A stretch of 17,185 nt of DNA from assembly GCA_039931435.1 (NCBI GenBank), contig JBDTRY010000060.1, positions 1 through 17,185 on the forward strand, written 5' to 3'. Below are positions 7,085 to 14,349 of this stretch, in pieces. The translations under genes and the position numbers were made by a program. Position 1 is the first letter of the stretch; every line of letters starts with the position of its first letter. Under the pieces are notes generated by a model. The model was not told where the DNA came from. It saw only the letters and a list, made by a program, of their open reading frames with translations, and did not search any database. Source of the DNA: JBDTRY01 sp039931435. Lineage in GTDB: Bacteria > Acidobacteriota > Thermoanaerobaculia > Gp7-AA8.

Positions 7085-7771
7085 ATGCTGTTCGCAATCG
7101 ATTTCGACGGAACCATTGCGCCAACCGACACCGTCGACGCTCTCCTGGAGCGTTTTGCCCATCCCGACTGGCAGCGCATCGAAGAACAGTGGGTGCGCGG
7201 CGAGATCGACTCCCGCCAGTGCATGGCTGCGGAGATCGCGCTGGTCGACGCGGGCGAAGACGTGCTGGAGGCCTTCCTGCGCACCGTGCCGATCGACGAA
7301 TCGTTCGCCAGGTTCGTTCACTACGTGAAGCAGTTCGCGGAGGTGGTCGTGATCAGCGATGGTCTCGACTACCCGATCATCTACGCGCTGCACGGCGCCG
7401 GCCTATCCATTCCGCTCTTTGCAAACCGGCTCACCTTCCGCACCCGCGGCCTCGGGATCACGTTTCCGTACGCCGATGCGGCATGCCTCATCGGCAGTGG
7501 CGTCTGCAAATGCGCGGCTGTTCGGACCATGAACGCGGGCCGCGGCCTGCCCACAGTCCTGATCGGCGACGGGCGTTCCGATTTCTGCATCGCCCGCTGC
7601 GCCGACTACGTCTTCGCCAAAGGCACGCTCCGCACCTTCTGCGAGGCCGAGAGCATCAATCATTCACCATTCGACACGTTCGATGACGTGCTGACCGTCG
7701 TTCGCGGATGGAAGGCTCAACGATTCCAGGCAGCTCCTCAGGAGAGTGAATGTCCTCTGTCACCAGGTTAG
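7085..7771 (+). CDS. HAD-superfamily phosphatase (MtnX/PSP-like)
   Basis: Small-molecule phosphatase, 228 residues, first gene of the plus-strand operon. HAD motif I is DFDGT (Asp6 nucleophile, Asp8), motif II VVISDG (Ser91), the motif III Lys is probably Lys142 in CKCAAV, and motif IV is GDGRSD (Asp162, Asp166). The helical cap between motifs I and II and the GDG.SD ending fit the phosphoserine phosphatase/MtnX-type branch. ATG 7085 starts directly before motif I. A GGAG (7064-7067) is about 17 bases upstream, which is long, but no other start lies between. The gene overlaps the aminotransferase by 22 bases. The family removes phosphate from phospho-amino or phospho-sugar-like substrates; with an aminotransferase next door, a phosphorylated precursor of the operon's product is a reasonable guess. 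Methionine salvage is unlikely, as no other mtn gene is here. Confidence 0.88.
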   Translation: MLFAIDFDGTIAPTDTVDALLERFAHPDWQRIEEQWVRGEIDSRQCMAAEIALVDAGEDVLEAFLRTVPIDESFARFVHYVKQFAEVVVISDGLDYPIIYALHGAGLSIPLFANRLTFRTRGLGITFPYADAACLIGSGVCKCAAVRTMNAGRGLPTVLIGDGRSDFCIARCADYVFAKGTLRTFCEAESINHSPFDTFDDVLTVVRGWKAQRFQAAPQESECPLSPG

Positions 7772-9168
7772 ATACGACGTTACCCACCGTGGCCGAAAGC
7801 GACGCCGTCGCCGAGCTGCTGCGCAAGGACAACGATTACTGCTCGTTCGGCGATACCGTCCATTACGCCGACCCACCGAAGGTCTTTTCCCGCTGTGAGG
7901 GGAGCTACCTATTCGACAGTCGCGGCATCGCCTACCTCGACCTGCAGATGTGGTACTCGGCCGTGAATTTCGGCTATGCGAACCGCCGGCTGAACGACGC
8001 GCTCAAACGACAGATCGACACCTTGCCGCAGCTGGCCTGTCAATATCTGCACGCCGAAAAGATCGAGCTCGCCGAGGCGCTCTGCAACGTCATGGAACAA
8101 CGGCTCGGCGTGAAGGGCCGAGTGCATTTCAACGTTGGCGGTGCTCAGGCCGTGGAAGATTCGCTCAAGCTCGTGCGCAACGCAACCGGCATCAACCTGA
8201 ACTTCGCATTCATGGGCGGCTATCACGGCCGCACCCTGGCCGCCTCGGCGATCACGTCGAGCTATCGCTACCGCCGTCGCTTCGGACACTTCTCCGATCG
8301 CGCGCAGTTCATTCCGTTCCCGTACTGCTTCCGCTGTCCGTACGAGATGAAGCGCGAGACGTGCGACCTGTACTGCGTCCGGCAATTCGAAAAACTCTTC
8401 GATACCGAATACCACTCCGTATGGGACGCCAAGGCTTCTAAATCCGAATTCGCGGCGTTCTACATCGAGCCGATCCAGGGGACGGGCGGCTATATCATCC
8501 CGCCCGACGGTTATTTCGAGAGACTGACACAGATTCTCCACGACCGCGGCATCCTTATCGTCGTCGATGAGATTCAAATGGGCCTCTACCGTACGGGCAA
8601 ATTCTGGTCGTTCGAACATTTCGGCCTGCAGCCCGACGTCGTCGTCTTCGGCAAAGCACTGACCAACGGACTCAATCCGCTCTCGGGTATCTGGGCGCGC
8701 GAAGAACTGATCTCGCCACAACAATTTCCACCCGGCTCAACCCATTCGACGTTTTCCTCGAATACGCTCGGCACCGCCACGGCCCTGGAAGTGGTGCGCA
8801 TGCTTTCGGAATCCGACTACGAATCGACCGTCGGCGCGAAAGGCGCGTATTTCCTAGGTCGCCTTCAGGACCTCCGCAAACGGTGGCGGATGATCGGCGA
8901 CGTCGACGGCCTCGGCCTCGCGCTGCGCATCGAAATCTGTGGCGAAGACGGCATCACGCCGAACCGCGATCTGACGAACGCCATCTTCGAAGAGGGGTTG
9001 AAGGGCAACATCGAGCGACGAGGCAGGCATTACGGCCTCGTGCTCGACGTCGGCGGCTACTACAAAAACGTGTTCACGCTCGCGCCGTCGCTGGAGATCA
9101 CGGAAGACGAGATCGACCTCGGCATAGAGCTGCTCGAGAGCTTGCTCCAGCGCTGCGGAGCGAGTTGA
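7750..9168 (+). CDS. Class III PLP aminotransferase with Cys cluster
   Basis: PLP enzyme of 472 residues, moving an amino group onto (or from) a terminal carbonyl. Visible are VHFNVGGAQAVEDSLKLVR (126-143, equivalent of the substrate/phosphate loop), GGYHGRT (156-162), VVDEIQMG (271-278, Asp273 for the pyridine N) and VFGKALTNG (299-307, Lys302 Schiff base), the normal class III order. An insertion at 193-209 has four Cys (C-x2-C-x8-C-x3-C), like the PYCYRCP segment in some archaeal and bacterial 4-aminobutyrate-type aminotransferases; it may bind metal. GGAG at 7741-7744 is 5 bases before the ATG. It overlaps the HAD gene by 22 bases and is followed after 12 bases by a hydrolase. The operon has an acyl carrier protein and ketosynthase, so the substrate may be an acyl-derived aldehyde or keto compound (inference). 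Confidence 0.93.
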   Translation: MSSVTRLDTTLPTVAESDAVAELLRKDNDYCSFGDTVHYADPPKVFSRCEGSYLFDSRGIAYLDLQMWYSAVNFGYANRRLNDALKRQIDTLPQLACQYLHAEKIELAEALCNVMEQRLGVKGRVHFNVGGAQAVEDSLKLVRNATGINLNFAFMGGYHGRTLAASAITSSYRYRRRFGHFSDRAQFIPFPYCFRCPYEMKRETCDLYCVRQFEKLFDTEYHSVWDAKASKSEFAAFYIEPIQGTGGYIIPPDGYFERLTQILHDRGILIVVDEIQMGLYRTGKFWSFEHFGLQPDVVVFGKALTNGLNPLSGIWAREELISPQQFPPGSTHSTFSSNTLGTATALEVVRMLSESDYESTVGAKGAYFLGRLQDLRKRWRMIGDVDGLGLALRIEICGEDGITPNRDLTNAIFEEGLKGNIERRGRHYGLVLDVGGYYKNVFTLAPSLEITEDEIDLGIELLESLLQRCGAS

Positions 9169-9180
9169 GACGGAACGTCA

Positions 9181-10041
9181 ATGAGTGGCCACGACATTTT
9201 CGAAAGCGGCAACGGCACGGGAATCCTGCTCTCGCACGGCATCACCGGCGCGCCGAGGGAGATGAAGCCGCTCGTGCGCAAGCTGGTCGATGCGGGCTTC
9301 ACCGTCTCTTGTCCGGCACTGGCCGGACACTGCTCCACGTTGCACGAACTGAAGCAGACGCACTGGAGCGACTGGTATGCATCGCTCCAGGACGCAATGT
9401 TCGACTTGCGGGAACGCTGCAGTGCCATCTTCGTCGGCGGTCTTTCCATGGGCGCGCTGCTGTCATTGAAGCTCGCCGCGGATCATCCGGACATCGTGCG
9501 CGGCGTGGCCACGCTGTCGGCGACGTTTTTCTATGACGGCTGGAACGTCCCGCAATTCCGGCAACGCTATCTCCTCCCGCTGGCACTGCATTCGCCGCTG
9601 CGCTACATCTACTCCTGGCACGAGCCGGAGCCCTACGGCATCAAGGACGAGCGCCTTCGAAACATCATTGCTGCGGTTTATGCGAATGACGCGGCGCAGC
9701 TGCCAGAAAAATACGGCTATTCCGAATTCCCGGGCGTCACGATCCGCGAGACATTCCGGCTCATCAAGGAAGCAAAGCGTAGTCTCAGCGGCGTCAGCGC
9801 ACCGCTGCTGATCGTCCACGCGACGGAGGACGACATGGCCACCGTGAAGAACGCGCACTACCTGGCGGCACATGTCGGTTCGACTGACGTCGAGACGTTC
9901 TTCGTCGACGACACCTACCACGTCCTGACGCTCGACCGCCGCAAGCACGAAGTCGCCGATCGCGTCGCCGCGTTCTTTCTCCGGCATACCGTGCCGGACG
10001 CCGTCCCCAAACCGGAGGTCGCCGATGCCCAACACGTCTGA
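9181..10041 (+). CDS. Alpha/beta hydrolase (carboxylesterase/thioesterase type)
   Basis: Serine hydrolase of 286 residues with a full triad: nucleophile Ser89 in GLSMG (87-91), acid Asp217 or Asp218 in HATEDD and His247 in DDTYHVLTLD. The oxyanion-hole strand is ILLSHGITGAP (15-25). The overall pattern LSHG.TG.P, PALAGH, GLSMG, YHVLTLD matches Est30-like carboxylesterases and monoacylglycerol lipases. It lies 12 bases after the aminotransferase and overlaps the carrier-protein gene by 17 bases. In this setting it could release or edit acyl chains held on the carrier protein, acting as a type II thioesterase, or cleave an ester in an intermediate; sequence alone does not decide. No signal peptide, so cytoplasmic. 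Confidence 0.88.
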   Translation: MSGHDIFESGNGTGILLSHGITGAPREMKPLVRKLVDAGFTVSCPALAGHCSTLHELKQTHWSDWYASLQDAMFDLRERCSAIFVGGLSMGALLSLKLAADHPDIVRGVATLSATFFYDGWNVPQFRQRYLLPLALHSPLRYIYSWHEPEPYGIKDERLRNIIAAVYANDAAQLPEKYGYSEFPGVTIRETFRLIKEAKRSLSGVSAPLLIVHATEDDMATVKNAHYLAAHVGSTDVETFFVDDTYHVLTLDRRKHEVADRVAAFFLRHTVPDAVPKPEVADAQHV

Positions 10042-10294
10042 AATGTTGCAAACCATCCTGACCGAGAAGTTTTCTGTTCCGGAGGACCGCATCCGCCGCG
10101 AAGCGAAGCTCACCGACCTCGGCCTCGACTCTCTGGACCTCATCGAAGTGCTCTTCGAAGTGGAGGATACCTTCCACATCCGCGTGCCACAGGACAGTGC
10201 GGCTATCAAGCTGGCCACGATCGACGAACTGCTTGCTACGATTACGCAACTCGTGGACGCGGCACCAGCGAGGCGCGAGGCGGAAGCGGGATGA
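10025..10294 (+). CDS. Acyl carrier protein
   Basis: Carrier protein of 89 residues. The phosphopantetheine site is Ser36 in LGLDSLDLIEVLFEVED, the classic DSL motif followed by acidic helix II. The length and helix pattern fit free-standing type II carriers, with an extra Ala/Arg/Glu-rich tail (about 80-89). GGAGG at 10014-10018 precedes ATG 10025. The start lies inside the hydrolase gene (17-base overlap), and its stop overlaps the ketosynthase start by 4 bases (ATGA). Placement directly before a ketosynthase and after a hydrolase argues for a dedicated carrier for this operon rather than the housekeeping AcpP, which normally sits with fabD/fabG/fabF. Confidence 0.95.
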   Translation: MPNTSEMLQTILTEKFSVPEDRIRREAKLTDLGLDSLDLIEVLFEVEDTFHIRVPQDSAAIKLATIDELLATITQLVDAAPARREAEAG

Positions 10295-11532
10295 CCGACC
10301 GGCGCGTGGTCGTCACGGGCATCGGAGCCGTGTCGCCGCTCGGTAGCGATCCGGCGACGCTGTTCCAGCGCCTCATGAATGCCGAGTCCGCCGTTCGTGC
10401 GGTCTCCTTCGAGGCGAACGGCTCGTACTCCAATGTCGCCGCTACGGTCGACTACGATCTCCAGACGGCTTTGCAGGGGCGGACTCCGGCGCGCCTGGAA
10501 AATCTCGATCGCATCACACAGATGGCGATTGTGGCTGCCAGGCAGGCAATGGCCGGCAGCGGCGCGATCGTGGACGACAAGTCCAGACATCGGATGGGCG
10601 TCTCCTTCGGCACAGGCATGGGGTCCGCCGCAGCATTGGAAGACACACATCAGCAGATCTTCGCGCGCGATCCGGAGCGCGTGCGGCCACTAACCGTGCT
10701 GAAAGTGATGAATAACTCGTCGGCCGGCCATATCGCCATGCAGTTCGGCCTGGCCGGTCCGGACCTGACGTACTCCTGCGCGTGCGCATCGTCCGCCGTC
10801 GCCATCGGCGAGGCCTATCGGCAGATCCGGCACGGCTACGCCGACGTGATGCTCGCCGGCGGGGGCGAAGCGTCACTCACCTACAGCTGCTTCCGATCCT
10901 GGGACGCCATGCGCGTGCTGGCGCCGATGGACGCGGAGACTCCGTCCGCAACCTGCCGTCCGTTCGCGAAAAATCGCAAAGGTCTGGTGCTCGGGGAGGG
11001 CGCGGCGATGGTGGTGCTCGAGGAGCGCGATCACGCATTGCGCCGAGGTGCAACGATCCACGCCGAGCTCGCGGGCTACGGGTCGTCGAACGATCACACG
11101 CACATCACGAGACCGTCCGTCGAGGGCCAGGCACGGGCAATGGAGCTGGCGCTCGCCGACCGCAAAACACCACATTGCGCAATTGGCTATGTGAACGCCC
11201 ATGGCACCGGAACGCCTATGAACGACCCCACCGAGACCCTGGCACTCAAGCAGGTGTTCGGCACAGACGCCTTCCGCATCCCGGTCAGTTCCACCAAATC
11301 GATGCACGGCCACCTTCTCGGTGGCGCCGGTGCGCTCGAGTTCGTGATCTCCGTGCTCGCCCTGACGCACCGCGCAATCCCACCCACGGCCAATCTCGAC
11401 TCCGCCGATCCGGCATGCGACCTCGATTACGTCCCGCTTCACGGGCGCGAGGGCATCGACCTGCAAAGCGTCCTATCCAACTCGTTCGCGTTCGGCGGAA
11501 CAAACGCCGTGCTCCTCGTAAGCAGGGCGTGA
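10291..11532 (+). CDS. Beta-ketoacyl-ACP synthase (FabF-like KS)
   Basis: Condensing enzyme of 413 residues that joins an acyl group to a malonyl-carrier with loss of CO2. The catalytic triad is complete: Cys165 in SCACASSAVAIG, His304 in NAHGTGTPMND and His341 in KSMHGHLLGGAG, with Lys336 in the usual place. C-terminal FAFGGTNAVLL is also typical. The first KS residue before the catalytic Ala-Cys is Cys163 rather than the usual Thr/Ser, a small deviation. It overlaps the carrier-protein gene by 4 bases and the next gene by 1 base (TGATG). No ketoreductase, dehydratase or malonyltransferase is in the operon, so either the product stays a beta-keto compound or those steps come from primary metabolism. 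Confidence 0.95.
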   Translation: MTDRRVVVTGIGAVSPLGSDPATLFQRLMNAESAVRAVSFEANGSYSNVAATVDYDLQTALQGRTPARLENLDRITQMAIVAARQAMAGSGAIVDDKSRHRMGVSFGTGMGSAAALEDTHQQIFARDPERVRPLTVLKVMNNSSAGHIAMQFGLAGPDLTYSCACASSAVAIGEAYRQIRHGYADVMLAGGGEASLTYSCFRSWDAMRVLAPMDAETPSATCRPFAKNRKGLVLGEGAAMVVLEERDHALRRGATIHAELAGYGSSNDHTHITRPSVEGQARAMELALADRKTPHCAIGYVNAHGTGTPMNDPTETLALKQVFGTDAFRIPVSSTKSMHGHLLGGAGALEFVISVLALTHRAIPPTANLDSADPACDLDYVPLHGREGIDLQSVLSNSFAFGGTNAVLLVSRA

Positions 11533-11891
11533 TGCCGAGGCTGGCTATCGTTCTGTGGATCGCCAACGTTCTCGCGGATACGGCCGGCCGCCTGGCATTC
11601 AAAGTCGCCGCACACAATGGCGAGCAAAATTCGCAACGCCAGCGCTGGCGGCGGATGCTCGGATCGCCGCCGTTGTGGGGCGGCATTGTCTGTTTTGCAA
11701 TCGAGTTCGCGCTCTGGCTGGCGCTGCTCTCGCTCATCCCGCTGTCGCTGGCGATTCTGCTGACCTCGATCAACGTCGTCGCCGTCGCGATCGCGGGCCG
11801 AATCGCATTCCGCGAGCGGCTGAGTGGCGTGCGCGTCGCCGGAATCACCCTGATTGCGGTCGGCGTGGCATTGGCCGGAGGCTTCGCTTGA
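11532..11891 (+). CDS. Four-helix SMR/DMT half transporter, first of pair
   Basis: Small inner-membrane protein of 119 residues with four predicted helices at about 4-26, 48-70, 72-92 and 99-117. A charged loop (QNSQRQRWRR) follows helix 1. The arrangement is that of small multidrug resistance / ArnE-ArnF-like half transporters, which work as dimers. Helix 1 carries Asp16 in LADTAGRLAFK where EmrE has its essential Glu; the same D-T-A...F-K pattern recurs in the next gene. ATG 11532 shares its A with the ketosynthase stop (TGATG), showing tight coupling. It probably forms a heterodimer with the next protein, to export or flip the pathway product (inference). Confidence 0.82.
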   Translation: MPRLAIVLWIANVLADTAGRLAFKVAAHNGEQNSQRQRWRRMLGSPPLWGGIVCFAIEFALWLALLSLIPLSLAILLTSINVVAVAIAGRIAFRERLSGVRVAGITLIAVGVALAGGFA

Positions 11892-12355
11892 GCCGCACAT
11901 GCTTCTATGCAGTGGGATTCACCGCGCTGGCGATACTCGACACGGCGACGCAGGTATCGTTCAAGTTTGCCTCGCTGCAGGCAGGGCCGGTCGAATTCGC
12001 GTCGCACTGGATCGGGGCCGCAGCGCGTTCCTCCTGGACGTACGTCGCGATCGCCGGCTATCTCGCCGCGTTCGTCATCTGGATGACGTTGCTGGAGCAT
12101 GCCCCAGTCGGCCCGGCGTTCGCCGTATCGCATATTGACGTGGTGACGGTGTTACTCGTTTCCGTGCCGCTGTTCGGCGAGCGCCTCACGGCGACGGAGA
12201 TCGCCGGCGCGGCCTGCATCGTCGCGGGCATTCTCTGTCTCAGTCGAAGTGAGGAGCGAAAAGCTCGAGGAGTCGGAGATTCACCTGGCGGTGCCCCTCC
12301 TGCCACGACGCCAGAGACCGCGCCTCGATCTCCGGCTGTCCGTCGAGCGCACTGA
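11888..12355 (+). CDS. Four-helix SMR/DMT half transporter, second of pair
   Basis: Second small membrane protein, 155 residues, with four helices at about 5-28, 49-70, 74-96 and 101-119 and motif ILDTATQVSFKFAS in helix 1 (Asp18), parallel to the first half. The start is a TTG at 11888 overlapping the previous stop by 4 bases (TTGA); no ATG in frame lies before the first helix, so TTG is the supported choice, and it would be used by coupling. Residues 118-155 form a Pro/Ala/Arg/Ser-rich tail that is encoded opposite the 3' end of the arginase-fold gene (12240-12355). The tail is low complexity and may exist only because that antisense gene constrains the DNA. Paired SMR proteins usually act as heterodimers; ArnE/ArnF flip a lipid-linked aminosugar. 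Confidence 0.8.
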   Translation: MSRTCFYAVGFTALAILDTATQVSFKFASLQAGPVEFASHWIGAAARSSWTYVAIAGYLAAFVIWMTLLEHAPVGPAFAVSHIDVVTVLLVSVPLFGERLTATEIAGAACIVAGILCLSRSEERKARGVGDSPGGAPPATTPETAPRSPAVRRAH

Positions 12356-13076
12356 GAAGGCGCTTGAACGGACTGCGGTAGCGATATGCGGAAACGTCGC
12401 CCACGATGTCTGCAGCGACGATGGTTCCGCGCAGCATGGCAATCGCCGCTTCGAGGTCCTCAAAACGGATCACGCCTTGATCCCAGTTCGTCCGGACGAT
12501 GTCATCGGCCAGAACGTCTTTGTCGATCGAGAGATAGACGGGATGGCGCGACAACTCGCGGCCGAGCGCGTCGAGCAGATCGGCCGCGGAGGAGAACGAC
12601 TGCGAAGCGCGTACACCGAGGAGACGGAGAGCGCGCAGGTTGCGTCCGAGGCACCAGTAGACGACTTTCCCGGAGCGGAGCGCCCCGAGATGGTTCTCCA
12701 GGGCGTGTGCGCCTTCGACGTCCCCGGAGTTGATTCCGACCACGTGGATGCGCGCGACGTGCGGCAGCCGCGCCGCATGCCAGACCCACGATCCACAATG
12801 GATTCCGAATGGATAGCGCATGTTGTCGGGATGGTTGTCGAACACGACGACCTGCATCGGACTCTGCCGTCGCGCGAGCAGCGTGTAGCTCACGTGGTGA
12901 AAGTCGCCGCTGCCGAGGAAGGTCACGTCGGCATCGCCGAATTGCGGCAGGCTCTCCAGGGCGGCGCGGCGGCAGGAGAAGCGGATCTCCTCCTCACGAT
13001 CGCGGAGCGGAAAGGTCTCCGCTCCTGGCAGCGGCCCGACCGAGCCGTCGAAGTCAAGGACGAGTGTTCGCGGCAT
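12240..13076 (-). CDS. Arginase/ureohydrolase-fold metallohydrolase
   Basis: 278 residues of the arginase/agmatinase/formiminoglutamase superfamily. All six expected metal-ligand positions appear to be filled: His60 or His61 in GSGDFHH (normally GGDH), Asp80, His82 and Asp84 in FDNHPDN (normally DAHxD), and Asp185 and Asp187 in SIDKDVL (normally SxDxDxxDP). The final strand reads AADIVGDVS where true arginases have D-[LV]-[VF]-E-V, so the Glu that grips the guanidinium group is not at its usual place. This points to a hydrolase with a different C-N substrate. ATG 13076 starts inside the upstream GNAT gene (23-base overlap). The 3' end runs 116 bases into the tail of the opposite-strand transporter gene. 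Whether it works with the plus-strand operon is inferred from position. Confidence 0.8.
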   Translation of the reverse strand: MPRTLVLDFDGSVGPLPGAETFPLRDREEEIRFSCRRAALESLPQFGDADVTFLGSGDFHHVSYTLLARRQSPMQVVVFDNHPDNMRYPFGIHCGSWVWHAARLPHVARIHVVGINSGDVEGAHALENHLGALRSGKVVYWCLGRNLRALRLLGVRASQSFSSAADLLDALGRELSRHPVYLSIDKDVLADDIVRTNWDQGVIRFEDLEAAIAMLRGTIVAADIVGDVSAYRYRSPFKRLLSALDGQPEIEARSLASWQEGHRQVNLRLLELFAPHFD

Positions 13077-14109
13077 CGGTGGCGTACCAGCGGCGGTCGG
13101 GCTCGAACCAGCGCTTCGATCGTTTCAGCAGGCTGCGCAACAGCGGGCTTCGTACGCGAACGGCATGCATCGTCGGCGTGAACTGCGCACCGAGCTGGCG
13201 CTTGACCTCCGGATCGGTCCACCCGGCGACGTAGTAGCGGAATCCACGCTGGACCGCATGTTCGAGATTATGAAACCAGCTCAGCGCATAGAGATCGTAT
13301 TCTCGTGCGGCGGGATAATCGAATCCGATGTACTTATCGACGAGAATTCCGCTTTTCGCGACGCAGAGATTCCATCCGATCATCGCTCCGTTGGTTCGAT
13401 AGACGAAAAGGGTTCCACCTACGGTAACACTCTGCAACACCGCTCGAAAAAAATCCTCCGTCAACAGGTCGAAATGAATCTCGCTCTGCGCGAACACATT
13501 GCGGTAGAGGCGAACGATTGACGACACGAACTCATCCTTCAGAAATCGCTCGTCGCCCGTGGCGATGGCCTCGACCGTGACGGCGCGACGATTTCGCAGC
13601 TTCCGGCGCAGACTCTTGCGACGAGTATGTGAAAAACGGGTCATGTACTCATCCACCGTGCCGAAATCGATCGGCACATAGGCTAGCGCCTGGCCATCGA
13701 CCAGCACGAAATCCGCCAGTTCGCACGCAGCGGCCACTCCCCGCGAATACGTCAATGCCTCTTCGCCAACGAGCACCGCTTCGGTCGGTATGTCTTTGAT
13801 GATGAGGAATGCGTAGCAAGGCGCGTGGTCGGTGAGGATCGTACGGACAAACGCCTCCGGTTCCACCTCGCTCGGAAACAGCGCGTGCTCCGAGACGGTC
13901 GTCCCGATGAAGCAGGTCAACGGCCGCCGCAGGCCGCCGAGCGGCAGCCGGCCGAGGAAATTCCTCACCGTCGGCTCGAGCGTCGTCAGCAGATCGAATT
14001 TCGCTGCGAAGGCGGGCGCGATTGAATCGATGGCTTGAAAGTTCGCCGGCGGATGTGCCCGGAACAGCCGCGGGAGGTCGACGGGCTCGAGGAGATTATG
14101 AAGCGGCAT
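13054..14109 (-). CDS. GNAT/FemAB-like (BioF2-type) acyltransferase
   Basis: 351 residues if begun at ATG 14109 (MPLHNLLEPVDLP). The frame stays open to 14202, but the extra 31 residues are Ser/Cys/Gly-rich and look non-coding. Neither start has a good ribosome site. The second half has the double-GNAT pattern of 'BioF2-like' or peptidoglycan-biosynthesis acetyltransferases: a basic segment (HTRRKSLRRKLRNRR, 161-175), then GGTLFVYRTNGAMIGWNL, DKYIGFDYPAAREYDLYALSW and YYVAGWTDPEVKRQLGAQ (about 231-309). This family moves acyl or aminoacyl groups onto amines, and relatives include the bacterial ceramide synthase. It overlaps the arginase-fold gene by 23 bases, so the two are probably co-translated. 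A role in N-acylation of an amine made by the aminotransferase is a hypothesis. Confidence 0.8.
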   Translation of the reverse strand: MPLHNLLEPVDLPRLFRAHPPANFQAIDSIAPAFAAKFDLLTTLEPTVRNFLGRLPLGGLRRPLTCFIGTTVSEHALFPSEVEPEAFVRTILTDHAPCYAFLIIKDIPTEAVLVGEEALTYSRGVAAACELADFVLVDGQALAYVPIDFGTVDEYMTRFSHTRRKSLRRKLRNRRAVTVEAIATGDERFLKDEFVSSIVRLYRNVFAQSEIHFDLLTEDFFRAVLQSVTVGGTLFVYRTNGAMIGWNLCVAKSGILVDKYIGFDYPAAREYDLYALSWFHNLEHAVQRGFRYYVAGWTDPEVKRQLGAQFTPTMHAVRVRSPLLRSLLKRSKRWFEPDRRWYATDAANTRP

Positions 14110-14349
14110 GCATGACGACGATACACTGCGGAACGGCGGTTCACACCCCGTCCCGTAGCACCAGTCCTGGTCGGACCGGCCTGAAGCCGTTGCACCCGCC
14201 ACTCACAAACATCCACGAATGAACCTCCACTTCACTCCAACCGGCTCCTCAGGGTCAACATACTTGAACACCTCTTCCGCGACGTCACATCACAGCCCGC
14301 GCCCTCTGAGGCACGCGGTTCGGCGGGAGGGCCAGGACAAGGCAACCTG
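14110..14349. other. 240-base gap, no gene seen
   Basis: Separates the glycosyltransferase stop from the GNAT start, both on the minus strand. It should carry the promoter of the GNAT/arginase-fold pair. No clear -10/-35 pair, terminator or repeat is visible. Confidence 0.45.

Noticed and set aside
7085..7771. Methionine-salvage MtnX assignment
   Set aside because: HAD motifs fit the wider family, but no mtnA/B/C/K/W gene is nearby and the operon context is different.
9463..10650. Minus-strand open frame of about 395 codons across hydrolase, ACP and KS
   Set aside because: It spans three clear genes in reverse; no domain seen.
12249..13181. Plus-strand open frame of about 310 codons opposite the arginase-fold gene
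   Set aside because: The minus strand holds all arginase-family metal ligands; the plus frame has no motif.
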